A stretch of 64,000 nt of DNA from Capnocytophaga sp. oral taxon 338 str. F0234 (GCF_000192225.1 NZ_GL872413.1:1381473-1445472), one strand, 5' to 3'. Counted from the first letter of the stretch, positions 46,237 through 55,487 are shown. Notes: generated from the sequence alone by a model not told the origin. Program-made: numbers and translations.

Positions 46237-46698
46237 TTAGAATAAAAAACCTCCATTACGAATAGTGCTTCCTAAAATAAGTAGGATCACTGCAATAAGT
46301 GTTACACAAAGGATATGTATTGCCATCTCAGGAAGCTTTTGGATTTGCCCTTTGGCAAGCTTAGGCAAAACTCTTGTTTGCGCACTGATTGCAAAACAGA
46401 TGGTGGTCAGTAGCCCTATGATTTTTAAAGAAACTACAGTCTCCACCCCTGAGGTAAAGGAAAACCACGAAGGCAAGGGAACATTCAGGTCGTATGCCAT
46501 CCAAACACCTGTAATGACTAAAAGGAGTAAGGAGGGCATCCCTATAGGCTCGTAAGTCTTCTCAAAACGAGAGATAAAGTCAAAATTCTTATGCTTAAAT
46601 GCTTTTGGCAAAAAACCTAAAAGCAAAACCAAATGTCCTCCTACCCAAACAGTTGCACTGATAAGATGAATAATAAGTAGAATATGATGTTTGTCCAT
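46237..46698 (-). CDS. CopD-like four-helix membrane protein
   Basis: A 153-residue integral membrane protein with four hydrophobic helices (about 7-28, 52-68, 84-108, 127-147). Conserved His residues are present in LLIIHLISATVWVGGHL (7-23), as in the CopD/DUF2214-type family annotated as copper-resistance or heme-related. The substrate is not shown. It is upstream of xerC on the same strand by 11 bases and may share its promoter. Confidence 0.75.
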   Translation of the reverse strand: MDKHHILLIIHLISATVWVGGHLVLLLGFLPKAFKHKNFDFISRFEKTYEPIGMPSLLLLVITGVWMAYDLNVPLPSWFSFTSGVETVVSLKIIGLLTTICFAISAQTRVLPKLAKGQIQKLPEMAIHILCVTLIAVILLILGSTIRNGGFLF

Positions 46699-46735
46699 AA
46701 TATAAATTATTGCCTATTTACTCTTAATAAACGAG

Positions 46736-46743
46736 CAAAAATA
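46736..46743 (-). promoter_or_regulatory. -7 element of the CopD-xerC-hpf unit
   Basis: The minus strand reads TATTTTTG, matching TAnnTTTG, 38 bases before the CopD ATG. A partial -33 candidate (TTTC) is about 20 bases further up. Confidence 0.5.
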
Positions 46744-46820
46744 CGAAATAAATTAGGATAAGCGAAACTTTTATTCAAAAATTTCTCTTGAATGATACAC
46801 TAAGTATTTATTCTTTTTTG

Positions 46821-46828
46821 TATATTTG
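46821..46828 (+). promoter_or_regulatory. -7 element for the exported protein gene
   Basis: TATATTTG matches TAnnTTTG and lies 27 bases before the ATG at 46856. An in-frame TTG at 46826 overlaps it and is rejected as start. Confidence 0.55.
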
Positions 46829-46855
46829 CCTTCTGATAAGGAAATATCTCAGACT

Positions 46856-47767
46856 ATGAACAGATACTTACTTTTCTTGCTGTTACTTGCTTACTCTTGG
46901 ACTAGTACTGCCAATATGGCGAGTCCTAATATATATGGGACTTTCCATTCTTCTCTTATCTTCCCTCAAAAATGTACTGTAACTCAAGAGAAAATCAGGG
47001 CTGATATCATTAAGAATTCTGACAAGGATTTTTACTATGAATATATCATTCGCCTAAAAGTAACATACCATATCACTTCCCCTACTAAGCAGGAGATGCC
47101 GCTGCTCTTTATGGCATCCAACTACCTAAATGACCAGCAAATCTATGTTAACGGACAAGCTATCCCCTCAAGCCCTATTGATAAGGAACAAGACTATCCT
47201 TTTCTGATAAAAGAGGAGATCACCGACACCCTGCAATATACGAATGCACCTACCAGATACCATGCCTATACCAAGTATTACATTTCTTATGATGGAAAAG
47301 AAAAACAAGAGGTAGAACCCTCCAATCTCATTTACTTTACAGCTCCTCTTAAGGCAGGTGAAAATATGATAGAGGTCAGTTATGGTGCTTTCCCCTCTAC
47401 TCGTAGATATGGCTTTCTACCTCCTTATACCTTTGAATATAGCATATATCCCTCTAAGTTTTGGAAAACTTTTCCCGAAATAGATATTGAGATTCATTTT
47501 CCAAAGGAATTAAAATTCGAGCAATCATCTATGGAAGCGGAAGAATATACCGTGAGTGACCACCTCTTTCAGGGGAAGATTAAAGATTTTCACTCTACCC
47601 CTGAGCATTATTGGAGGTTTTCCCCTAAACCTTCTTGGTTAGGCAGTGTAGTCCTTGCTATAGGTCCTTTAGGATTTGGAATTATTCTCTTTTTAGGAGC
47701 TGTAGGGCTACATCTCTATTGTATAAAGAAGAAAAAAAATGGGGCTTATGGCTCGGAGTATTCCTAA
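46856..47767 (+). CDS. Exported protein with C-terminal membrane helix, frame broken near its end
   Basis: A 303-residue protein as read: a signal peptide (about 1-18), a large beta-rich extracytoplasmic part, and a hydrophobic helix (LGSVVLAIGPLGFGIILFLG, about 264-283) followed by KKKK and a short unrelated tail. The tail follows an A8 tract at 47732-47739. In the -1 frame the reading goes on for about 69 codons with two further membrane helices, so the full protein is probably 363 residues. I recognise no family. The ATG at 46856 is chosen because the upstream start lies in the promoter. Confidence 0.72.
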   Translation: MNRYLLFLLLLAYSWTSTANMASPNIYGTFHSSLIFPQKCTVTQEKIRADIIKNSDKDFYYEYIIRLKVTYHITSPTKQEMPLLFMASNYLNDQQIYVNGQAIPSSPIDKEQDYPFLIKEEITDTLQYTNAPTRYHAYTKYYISYDGKEKQEVEPSNLIYFTAPLKAGENMIEVSYGAFPSTRRYGFLPPYTFEYSIYPSKFWKTFPEIDIEIHFPKELKFEQSSMEAEEYTVSDHLFQGKIKDFHSTPEHYWRFSPKPSWLGSVVLAIGPLGFGIILFLGAVGLHLYCIKKKKNGAYGSEYS

Positions 47768-47946
47768 CACCACTGCTTTTTTATGTAGGTTTCTTAGGTG
47801 CTTATCCTTTTATTGATTGGGTCTTAGGAAAAAAATCTTTACAAGGATATGTTTTCTTAATAGTGCTTACCTATCCTATTTTTCTTATTTTCTATGGGAT
47901 ATTCACTTTTATTTGCTATCACTTTAGGAAATCAAAGGATTTTTAG
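47740..47946 (+). pseudogene. Out-of-frame 3' part of the preceding membrane-protein gene
   Basis: Directly after the A8 tract the -1 frame reads WGLWLGVFLTPLLFYVG, then AYPFIDWVLGKKSL and IFLIFYGIFTFICYHF, two clear membrane helices with no own start in a good context. It ends at the TAG at 47944-47946, 25 bases before the next gene. Read with the preceding gene through one extra A it makes a coherent protein with three C-terminal helices. Confidence 0.65.
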
Positions 47947-47954
47947 TAATTTTG
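47947..47954 (+). promoter_or_regulatory. -7 element for the lipoprotein-glmM unit
   Basis: TAATTTTG matches TAnnTTTG, 17 bases before the ATG at 47972. It immediately follows the stop of the frameshifted gene. No good -33 box is found. Confidence 0.45.
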
Positions 47955-47971
47955 CCAATGAAAATAAAGCT

Positions 47972-49108
47972 ATGAAAAAACTTTTACTCCTCCCCTTTCT
48001 ATTCCTTTTGGCTGCTTGTCCTAAAAAACAAGCTCCCCTCTTGTCCTCTGACGAGACTGCTCTCCCTAATACTACAATACAGGATTCCTTCCATCCTCTG
48101 TGTGAGATTTCCAAAAACATTATAGCTTATGTAGATGCAAATAAAGATGTTTTTACCATTATTGATGTAGAAAAACGCTTTTCTAAAAAATTTTGGGAAT
48201 ACTACCGAACCCACCAAGGTAAAGGGTGTCCTGTTATTTGTTATGGAGATTTCAATACTGACGGTCAGCAAGATGCCGCTCTTATGATTGATTACAAGGG
48301 AGTAGGAGACAGAACATACCCTGACAACACCCCCTTTTTAGCAATCTTCCACAGCTATGAGACCAAGGTAGAAAAACCTATTATCATCTATCAATTAGAT
48401 AGTTACAAAGATCATAATCACTCTGTCATCTATGAGCAACCCGAAGGGATTGAGTGCTATATAGAAACAAGGAAAAGAAATGGAAAAGATATCATCAATC
48501 TAATACTCCCTGAGAAATCAGGTTTCCTAATATACTGGAATGAAGACACCTACCGATACCGATATATAAATGTCTTAGATGAAGCAGAAAATACCCTTCC
48601 TCTAACAACACTTACTCCAGAGGTAGAGGCGGATTTGTACCAACTCCTAAAATGCAGTCATTTCTCTTGGAGAGAAGGATATTATCAAATTCCTGATTAT
48701 GGCTGTTGGAGTCAAGTCCAGAAATTAGGTATTGCAAATGTTATCCTAATCCCCCAGACATCTGTCTTTGATACCCATCTTGCCTGGCAAAAAAATCAGG
48801 AAAAAGAAGGATTTATTGATTCCTTAGAGGAAAAAATTGCTACCTTATCCATTAAAGAAATCAAAAAGCATTTTTGTGCTGTTGTTTTTCTAACTAACCC
48901 ATACTATTTGGATTATACTCCCTACTTAGATAGCTCCTATAATCCTACTTACCCTTATTATGAAGAAACTTTCCTACTAACCAATGGAAAGTGGAGCAAG
49001 GGAAAAACTTATCTGATAACCAAAGATAGAGAAGCTAAGGTATACGAACAACAAGAAAAATATATAGATAGCTTAGCCAAAAAATATCAACCTAAAATAA
49101 CAAAATAA
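47972..49108 (+). CDS. Putative lipoprotein of unknown function
   Basis: A 378-residue lipoprotein with signal KKLLLLPFLFLLAAC (lipid Cys near 16). The mature part includes CYGDFNTDGQQDAALMIDYK (about 81-100), which resembles an FG-GAP/EF-hand-like calcium loop, and a Tyr/Pro-rich end. No enzyme domain is recognised. The ATG at 47972 starts the signal; the longer reading from 47894 overlaps the preceding gene. It lies 13 bases before glmM and is likely co-transcribed with it. Confidence 0.7.
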   Translation: MKKLLLLPFLFLLAACPKKQAPLLSSDETALPNTTIQDSFHPLCEISKNIIAYVDANKDVFTIIDVEKRFSKKFWEYYRTHQGKGCPVICYGDFNTDGQQDAALMIDYKGVGDRTYPDNTPFLAIFHSYETKVEKPIIIYQLDSYKDHNHSVIYEQPEGIECYIETRKRNGKDIINLILPEKSGFLIYWNEDTYRYRYINVLDEAENTLPLTTLTPEVEADLYQLLKCSHFSWREGYYQIPDYGCWSQVQKLGIANVILIPQTSVFDTHLAWQKNQEKEGFIDSLEEKIATLSIKEIKKHFCAVVFLTNPYYLDYTPYLDSSYNPTYPYYEETFLLTNGKWSKGKTYLITKDREAKVYEQQEKYIDSLAKKYQPKITK

Positions 49109-49121
49109 ATTTTAAAGGGAT

Positions 49122-50507
49122 ATGTCATTAATCAAATCTATTTCAGGTATTCGTGGTACCATAGGTGGCAAGGTAGAAGACAACCTTACTCCTATTGATA
49201 CTGTAAAATTTGCTGCCGCTTATGGCTCTTGGCTCAAGGGACAAGCAGGCAAGGAACAGGTCAAAGTCGTCATTGGACGAGATGCACGTATCTCTGGCGA
49301 GATGATCCTGCACTTAGTACAATACACCCTTATAGGCTTGGGAATAGACGTGGTCAATATAGGACTGAGTACCACCCCTACTGTGGAAATTGCTGTCCCT
49401 TTAGAACAAGCTGATGGAGGAATTATCCTCACTGCCAGCCATAACCCAAAGGAGTGGAATGCCTTAAAATTACTCAATAACAAAGGAGAATTTGTCTCTG
49501 ACAAAGATGGTAAAGCAATTCTTAGAATCACTCAAGAAAATGATTTTTCCTTTGCATCAGTAGATCATTTAGGTAAACTCTCCAATGATGATCGGTATAT
49601 TGACCTTCATATAGAAAAGGTGCTTGCCTTACCATTGGTTACTCCCGAAGCTATACAGAAAAAGAAATTCCGTGTGGTAGTGGATGCAGTTAACTCCACC
49701 GGTGGGATTGCCATTCCAAGACTCTTGGAGCGATTGGACGTAGAGGTTATAAAGCTCTATTGTGAGCCTAACGGACACTTCCCGCACAACCCTGAGCCCT
49801 TAAAGGAACATTTAGGCGACATCTGCAAAAAAGTGGTAGAAGAAAAAGCAGATTTTGGTATTGTGGTAGATCCTGATGTGGATAGACTTGCTTTTATCAC
49901 TGAGCAAGGAGAAATGTTTGGTGAAGAATATACCTTGGTAGCCTGTGCCGATTATGTGCTAAGTAAAACTAAAGGTAATGTAGTCTCTAACCTCTCCTCC
50001 TCACGTGCTTTACGTGATATTGCTCAAAAATATGGGGTAACTTACTCTGCTGCTGCTGTAGGAGAAGTAAATGTAGTTACTGAAATGAAACGCATTGGTG
50101 CTATCATTGGCGGAGAAGGCAATGGAGGCATTATCTATCCTGAATTGCACTACGGACGCGATGCTTTAGTAGGGGTTGCTTTATTCCTTTCCCTCTTAGC
50201 CGAGAGAGATAACAGCGTAAAGGATCTTAGGGAAAGCTATCCTGCTTACTTTATGAGTAAAAATAAAATACAACTCACCGAGCACATCAATCCTGATCTT
50301 ATCCTCAAGGAAATGGAACAGAAATACATTGGAGAACAAATAACCACTATTGACGGATTGAAAATTGATTTTCCTGAAAGCTGGGTACACCTGAGAAAGT
50401 CCAATACAGAACCTATTATCCGTATCTATACTGAGGCTAAGACTCAAGAAGAAGCTGACCAATTAGCTCAGCATTTTATTAAGGAAATAAAGAATATTAT
50501 AAACTAA
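49122..50507 (+). CDS. glmM: Phosphoglucosamine mutase
   Basis: A 461-residue alpha-D-phosphohexomutase that turns glucosamine-6-phosphate into glucosamine-1-phosphate for peptidoglycan and LPS. The phosphoserine loop is TASHNPKEWNALK (Ser near 106), the metal-binding loop is DPDVDRLAF (about 251-259), the sugar-specificity loop is GGEGNGGI, and the phosphate-binding C-domain has RKSNTEPIIRIY. The N-terminus SISGIRGTIGG is typical of Bacteroidota GlmM. Confidence 0.93.
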   Translation: MSLIKSISGIRGTIGGKVEDNLTPIDTVKFAAAYGSWLKGQAGKEQVKVVIGRDARISGEMILHLVQYTLIGLGIDVVNIGLSTTPTVEIAVPLEQADGGIILTASHNPKEWNALKLLNNKGEFVSDKDGKAILRITQENDFSFASVDHLGKLSNDDRYIDLHIEKVLALPLVTPEAIQKKKFRVVVDAVNSTGGIAIPRLLERLDVEVIKLYCEPNGHFPHNPEPLKEHLGDICKKVVEEKADFGIVVDPDVDRLAFITEQGEMFGEEYTLVACADYVLSKTKGNVVSNLSSSRALRDIAQKYGVTYSAAAVGEVNVVTEMKRIGAIIGGEGNGGIIYPELHYGRDALVGVALFLSLLAERDNSVKDLRESYPAYFMSKNKIQLTEHINPDLILKEMEQKYIGEQITTIDGLKIDFPESWVHLRKSNTEPIIRIYTEAKTQEEADQLAQHFIKEIKNIIN

Positions 50508-50518
50508 AAAAAGAGATT

Positions 50519-50866
50519 ATGGAAATTCAACTAAAACGTATTTATCAGGCTCAAGAAGAATCAGATGGTTTTCGTATTTTAGTGGATAGGATTTACCCGC
50601 GAGGTATTAAAAAAGAAGATCTACAGGTGGACTTATGGGACAAAGAAATAGCTCCCTCCTCTACACTACGTAAGAGTTTTCATACTACTGGTGATTTTGA
50701 AACTTTTAAAGAAAGCTATTTGAAGGAGCTCGCTTTAAATAAAAAAATACCAGAGTTTCTACAACTAATAAGGAAAGAACCTAAAATCACTCTTCTTACA
50801 GCAAGCAAGGATGTTAATCACTGTCAGTTACCTATCCTAAAGGAGTTTATAGAGAAGAATTTATAA
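50519..50866 (+). CDS. DUF488 family protein
   Basis: A 115-residue protein. It has LVDRIYPRGIKKEDLQVDLW (21-40), IAPSSTLRKSFHT (about 44-56) and a final LTASKDVNHCQLPILKEFI, the set seen in DUF488. No activity is known. It lies 11 bases after glmM. Its C-terminal Cys-containing motif hints at a redox or sulfur role, which is speculation. Confidence 0.82.
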   Translation: MEIQLKRIYQAQEESDGFRILVDRIYPRGIKKEDLQVDLWDKEIAPSSTLRKSFHTTGDFETFKESYLKELALNKKIPEFLQLIRKEPKITLLTASKDVNHCQLPILKEFIEKNL

Positions 50867-50902
50867 CTTTCTAGCTTTCTTTTACTCCTTCTTTGCTCTA
50901 TT

Positions 50903-50945
50903 AAAAAAGAAACAAAAGAGGTTAGCTCGTGGAAGCTAACCTCTT
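50903..50945 (-). terminator. Intrinsic terminator of pckA
   Basis: A perfect 12-bp stem (50916-50927 with 50934-50945, loop of 6) is followed on the minus strand by a T-rich run. It lies 48 bases after the pckA stop. Confidence 0.85.
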
Positions 50946-50993
50946 AAAAATCAATAAAGCCAATTAAATACTTATAAATTAGGCAACAAAATT

Positions 50994-52568
50994 TTACAAT
51001 TTAGGAGCTCCTTTAAGTACTTCTGCATCGGCACCTGCTTCAAATTTCTTAAAGTTTTCTACGAAAGCCTCTGCCAATTCTTTAGATTTAGCAGCAAACT
51101 GAACTTTATCTTCCCATGTGTTCTCAGGATTAAGAATGCTCTGGTCTGATACAGTTGCACAACTTTGAGGTACTTGAAAACCAAAGATAGGTAATTCTTT
51201 GAATTCTACTTTATTGAGTTCTCCTGTAAGAGCAGCAGTAATAAGAGCGCGTGTATCTTTCAAGCTACAACGTTTCATTTTTCCGTTATATCCTGTATTA
51301 ACAAGCCATACATTTACTCCTGATTCTTTAATTTTTCCTGCTAACATCTTTCCATATTCTGCTGGGTGCAAAGGCATAAAAGCAGCACCAAAACAAGCAG
51401 AGAATGTCTTTTGTGGAGTAGTAATACCTACCTCTGTACCTGCCACTTTGGAGGTATATCCAGATATAAACTGATAAGCAGCTTGGTTAGGAGTTAGCTT
51501 AGAAATAGGAGGAAGTACTCCATAAGCATCAAAAGTTAAGAAGAAAATGTTCTTTGGATTGTGTCCTATAGAACCCGGTTGAATATTAGCAATATGATAA
51601 ATAGGGTAAGAAACACGAGTATTTTCAGTAATATCGGTACGAGAGAAATCCACTACCCCCTTATCATCCATAATTACGTTTTCAAGGATAGCACCTTTTT
51701 TGATAGCACCGAAGATTTCAGGTTCTTTCTCTGCAGTAAGGTCAATTACTTTTGCATAACATCCCCCTTCAAAGTTAAATACTGTATTTTCAGGAGTCCA
51801 ACCATGTTCATCATCTCCAATTAAGTGACGATTTGGATCTGCTGAAAGAGTAGTTTTACCTGTCCCTGAAAGTCCAAAGAAAATAGCTGTATCTCCATCT
51901 TTTCCTACATTGGCGGAGCAGTGCATAGGCATTGTATTTCTAAATACAGGAAGCACAAAGTTCATTGCAGAGAAGATACCTTTTTTGATTTCCCCTGTGT
52001 ATCCTGTACCTCCAATAAGAACAATCTTACGGGTGAAGTTTAGGATAGCGAAGTTCCCTTGACGAGTGCCATCTACAGTAGGATCAGCAAGGAAGCTAGG
52101 AGCATTAATCACCAACCAATCTTCTTTGAAACTAGCCAGTTCGCTGTCTTCTATACGAAGAAACATATTGTTGGCAAAGAGGTTACTCCAAGGAAGTTCT
52201 GTGATAGTACGTATATTTGTACGATATTTAGGATCTGCACATACATAACCATCGTGCACATAGATTTCCTTACCTGCAAGATAAGCCACTACTTTATTAT
52301 AAAGAGCATCAAACTTTTCAGGAGAGAAAGGAATATTGATTTTTCCCCACCATACACGGTCTTGGGTGATGTCATCTTTTACAATAAAACGGTCTTGAGG
52401 AGAACGTCCTGTAAACTTTCCTGTATTAACAGCAAGAGCACCAGAGGATGCTTCTCTACCTAAGCCTTTGGAAAGAGTTTCAGCATGTAACTCATCTGCT
52501 GAAAGCTGATAACGCACATTAGCGTTTTTAATTCCGTATTTTTCTACGGAAAGGGTTTTTGTACTCAT
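50994..52568 (-). CDS. pckA: Phosphoenolpyruvate carboxykinase (ATP)
   Basis: A 524-residue ATP-dependent enzyme that interconverts oxaloacetate and phosphoenolpyruvate. Seen are the substrate-binding NTGKFTGRSPQDRFIV (49-64), the P-loop GLSGTGKTTLSADP (about 238-251), the metal-binding DDEHGW that follows, and FEGGCYAKVIDL (about 272-283). In capnophilic bacteria it often fixes CO2 by running toward oxaloacetate. It is a single gene with a textbook promoter and terminator. Confidence 0.97.
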   Translation of the reverse strand: MSTKTLSVEKYGIKNANVRYQLSADELHAETLSKGLGREASSGALAVNTGKFTGRSPQDRFIVKDDITQDRVWWGKINIPFSPEKFDALYNKVVAYLAGKEIYVHDGYVCADPKYRTNIRTITELPWSNLFANNMFLRIEDSELASFKEDWLVINAPSFLADPTVDGTRQGNFAILNFTRKIVLIGGTGYTGEIKKGIFSAMNFVLPVFRNTMPMHCSANVGKDGDTAIFFGLSGTGKTTLSADPNRHLIGDDEHGWTPENTVFNFEGGCYAKVIDLTAEKEPEIFGAIKKGAILENVIMDDKGVVDFSRTDITENTRVSYPIYHIANIQPGSIGHNPKNIFFLTFDAYGVLPPISKLTPNQAAYQFISGYTSKVAGTEVGITTPQKTFSACFGAAFMPLHPAEYGKMLAGKIKESGVNVWLVNTGYNGKMKRCSLKDTRALITAALTGELNKVEFKELPIFGFQVPQSCATVSDQSILNPENTWEDKVQFAAKSKELAEAFVENFKKFEAGADAEVLKGAPKL

Positions 52569-52634
52569 AGAAAAAAATTTTATTTATGAATAAATTAGTT
52601 AAAAAGTAATCCATTTGATGGATTTTGTGTTGCA

Positions 52635-52665
52635 CAAAGGTACAATTTTTTTCTGTTACACCAAA
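52635..52665 (-). promoter_or_regulatory. Consensus promoter of pckA
   Basis: On the minus strand TTTG (52662-52665) and TACCTTTG (52635-52642) are exactly 19 bases apart, 67 bases before the pckA ATG. Confidence 0.8.
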
Positions 52666-52695
52666 TTTTTTTCCCTAAAATTTTTCTTTAATTCA

Positions 52696-52731
52696 TAAAA
52701 AAACTTTGTCAGAAATTCCTCTGACAAAGTT
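52696..52731 (-). terminator. Intrinsic terminator of the outer-membrane barrel gene
   Basis: A perfect 12-bp stem (52702-52713 with 52720-52731, loop of 6) is followed on the minus strand by five T. It lies 29 bases after the stop of the outer-membrane protein gene. Confidence 0.85.
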
Positions 52732-52760
52732 AGTATAAATGTATGATAACCAAAATTCAA

Positions 52761-53426
52761 TTAGAATTTGTATCCAACTCCTGTTTGTAGAAAAATGTTA
52801 TTTACTTCTCCTCGTGTAGAAAGATTTATAATTCCCACATTACAATTCACATCAAAGAAAAGCCCAAAAGGCAAGTGATACTCTACTCCTGCCCCTACTC
52901 CAAAATCAATATCAGAGTTACGGTACTTATCTTTCATTGTATAAGTGTATCCATCTCTCTTCTCCTTAATAGTAGCTATATAACCTATATAAGTTCCTAT
53001 TTTAGGACGTAATCCGGCTATTACGTTGTATTTTAACCAAATAGGAAAATTAAGCTGAGAGATTAATACTTTGTCTCCCTCATAGCTATAGTCCCTATTA
53101 ACACTTGAATGTCTTTTATTGTATATCTTCACATAGTTATACTCAGTGCCCAATACAGTAAAACTTATTCCTGGCTCCAAATAGAACTTATGTGGTAAAG
53201 CTATTTCTACAAAACCATCAATATGTCCTGTAACAAGAACGTCTGTCGAATAATCCGTTCTTGTATTACTAGAAAATCTATTGCCCGTATCGAATCCTCG
53301 TCCATCTATGATTAAATCAGCAAAGGTAAGTCCTGCTCTCAAACCAAAATGAGCCTTTCTTTGCCCATAAACAACAGGAACTAAGAGTAATAGCATTAAA
53401 GAAAGAAAAAAATTCTTCATTTTCAT
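52761..53426 (-). CDS. Outer-membrane beta-barrel (porin-like/PorT-like) protein
   Basis: A 221-residue protein with a signal peptide (about 1-21, ending VYGQ) and alternating beta strands, beginning FGLRAGLTFADL and ending LQTGVGYKF with the terminal aromatic typical of outer-membrane proteins. It matches the PorT-like barrel group in size. Its cargo or role is not known. It has its own promoter and terminator. Confidence 0.82.
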   Translation of the reverse strand: MKMKNFFLSLMLLLLVPVVYGQRKAHFGLRAGLTFADLIIDGRGFDTGNRFSSNTRTDYSTDVLVTGHIDGFVEIALPHKFYLEPGISFTVLGTEYNYVKIYNKRHSSVNRDYSYEGDKVLISQLNFPIWLKYNVIAGLRPKIGTYIGYIATIKEKRDGYTYTMKDKYRNSDIDFGVGAGVEYHLPFGLFFDVNCNVGIINLSTRGEVNNIFLQTGVGYKF

Positions 53427-53443
53427 ATTTTTTTAATATGAGG

Positions 53444-53451
53444 CAAATATA
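53444..53451 (-). promoter_or_regulatory. -7 element of the outer-membrane barrel gene
   Basis: The minus strand reads TATATTTG, matching TAnnTTTG, 18 bases before the ATG. No good -33 box is found. Confidence 0.5.
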
Positions 53452-53486
53452 CAAAAACTTTACTAAACCACCATAAAATTTCTTTT

Positions 53487-55478
53487 TTAAAAAGAAAAAC
53501 CTATACTAGTGAAAATATTACGACCCATGCGGGGAATATTTCCCCAATCAGCATAAGTACTATAGTAATTATTAGTTATATTTTCTATTCCTAACTCTAT
53601 TTGTAGATTGTTATCTCCTATAGGGAAACGATAATTAGCAGAAAGATTATACACTATATACGCTGGTGTACGGTCTTCACCATATTGTGGAGAATAAGCC
53701 GTCTGTGTAAAATCTCCATTAAAGGAAAAAATGCAGGCAAAACGGTCTTTGCTATATTTTATACTAGTTTGATAACTTACAGGACGAATAAATGGCAGGT
53801 TTTCTTCTTTAAAATCTATTCCTCTTGCGTAATTTATAGTTCCCTTCCAATGAAATTTTTCTAAGAAATAGTAGCTAAGATTAAGAGAGGTATTGAATAT
53901 TTTAGCATATTCTAAAGCCTCATATTTTTTCACTCCCACAGAAGCAGCATTCATAGGGAAGGCTATATTAAGAATCTTTCCAAGAATATAATTCTCAATA
54001 TAGAAGTAATTAGCCTTTGCCTCAATAATCAGTGATTCATTTTCAAAACTTATACTTCCATTCAGTTCGTAGGATATTTCATTCTTGAGGTTAGGAGTAC
54101 CTATATAATCATATCGGTCAAAACTATTATAAATATAATATCCATAAGCCTCCGATACGGAGGGTGCCCTGTGACCGTATCCTGTACCTAAAGAAAAGGT
54201 AAAGGGATTCACCTTCATTTGATAAGAAGCATGTAAGCTAGGTAAGAAGCGTGTTCTATTTTGAGGTGAATCAGCCGTATTTTGGTTAAAAACACGGATA
54301 AAATCTAGGTATTTTATATGATTGTGATTTACGCCCAATGTTCCTCCCAATATTAATTGCTCTTTATCATTTAATTCCCATTGATTATTTACAGAAAATC
54401 CTCCATAATTAGTTGTTACTCCAGGCCAGGTAAAAGCAAAACCACTCACTCGGCTCCTATCACGTGGATACATAGTCATTTCTGCTAAAGCGTAATTAGA
54501 GTATCCATTCAGTTGAATATCAGCTGTATAATTATCCTTTTTAAGAAGAATTTTTGAGGTAAGTCCATAAGTAGTACTCCAACCAGGCATATCCATGTGT
54601 ACAAGGTTTTCAGCACGTGTAGTATCATCCATATAGTGTTCTATGGCATTGAAGTAAAACTTTGAATCCCACACCTTAAATATGCTATTTTCAAAAAATT
54701 GCTTGAATGATAGTGATGTTATCAAAGCACGAGCAAGCCAAGTATCCATAGGCAAAGCAGGATATCCTACATCTTTAGCCACATCAAAGATAGCATCCGC
54801 TTTTAAAGAAGAAAGTCCACTCGTTTTGTAAGCTAATCCTAAAGAAGTATTATATTTTTCAAACTGTGAATGTTTCACAACATTCCCATGACCATCCTTA
54901 TAACTATCAGCTTTACGATAAGCGGCTGTCCCATCAGCTACAAATTTTTCAGAAGAATAATAAAGGTCTGCTAATCCAAAGCGGTGTATATTATTGCTTT
55001 GAAACCCCACTTGAGCAGAGCCTCCAAGATTTGGCATATCTGAGAAAGAAACACGTTTTCGCTTCAGGTCAATAGCTCCTGCTATAGTTGCCCCATGCCT
55101 TCCTCCTTCTTGTCCAGAATGAATGTCTATCTTAGAGAGGTTATTTGTTTCTACATAAGAGGTTACGGGATCCATCTTATCTGTACAGGCTCCAAAAATA
55201 TGCATTCCTTCTATAGTAATAGAGGAGCGTTCTGTATTCATATTATTAAGCATTGGCTCCCAAGCGTATGCACCTCGCTTGATGAAACTAATATTATCAG
55301 AGGTAGCCAGATATTCATCAACAGAACAGGAAAGTTTGACTCCTGCCTGAATCTGTTGTTTACGAAATTTATCAGCAAATACCACTTCTTTGAGCTTAAT
55401 AATGCTATCTTTTTCTTTTGTTTGCCCAAAAGAAAAAATACTGGATAAAAGCAATATATACAATGTATACTTTTTCAT
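53487..55478 (-). CDS. TonB-dependent receptor, probable copper importer (OprC/NosA type)
   Basis: A 663-residue outer-membrane receptor: signal peptide (1-19), plug domain (about 25-140) and a 22-strand-type barrel ending IFTSIGFSF. The plug has GACTDKMDPVTSYV, giving C98xxxM102, and an external loop has EHYMDD, giving H281xM283. In Pseudomonas OprC the copper site is CxxxM plus HxM, so copper is the likely substrate. No SusD partner is next to it and no carboxypeptidase-like repeat is seen at the N-terminus. It is 9 bases after a Met/His-rich lipoprotein gene, in one operon. Confidence 0.88.
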   Translation of the reverse strand: MKKYTLYILLLSSIFSFGQTKEKDSIIKLKEVVFADKFRKQQIQAGVKLSCSVDEYLATSDNISFIKRGAYAWEPMLNNMNTERSSITIEGMHIFGACTDKMDPVTSYVETNNLSKIDIHSGQEGGRHGATIAGAIDLKRKRVSFSDMPNLGGSAQVGFQSNNIHRFGLADLYYSSEKFVADGTAAYRKADSYKDGHGNVVKHSQFEKYNTSLGLAYKTSGLSSLKADAIFDVAKDVGYPALPMDTWLARALITSLSFKQFFENSIFKVWDSKFYFNAIEHYMDDTTRAENLVHMDMPGWSTTYGLTSKILLKKDNYTADIQLNGYSNYALAEMTMYPRDRSRVSGFAFTWPGVTTNYGGFSVNNQWELNDKEQLILGGTLGVNHNHIKYLDFIRVFNQNTADSPQNRTRFLPSLHASYQMKVNPFTFSLGTGYGHRAPSVSEAYGYYIYNSFDRYDYIGTPNLKNEISYELNGSISFENESLIIEAKANYFYIENYILGKILNIAFPMNAASVGVKKYEALEYAKIFNTSLNLSYYFLEKFHWKGTINYARGIDFKEENLPFIRPVSYQTSIKYSKDRFACIFSFNGDFTQTAYSPQYGEDRTPAYIVYNLSANYRFPIGDNNLQIELGIENITNNYYSTYADWGNIPRMGRNIFTSIGFSF

Positions 55479-55487
55479 ACCTAACCT

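Noticed and set aside
47635-47739. The front part of the overlapping 103-residue reading as its own gene
   Set aside because: Its first about 35 residues (Cys/Arg/Ser-rich) look like antisense-frame noise inside the preceding gene; only the part after the A8 tract is convincing.
47894-47971. 26-codon extension of the lipoprotein before glmM
   Set aside because: It overlaps the preceding gene and would bury the lipoprotein signal.
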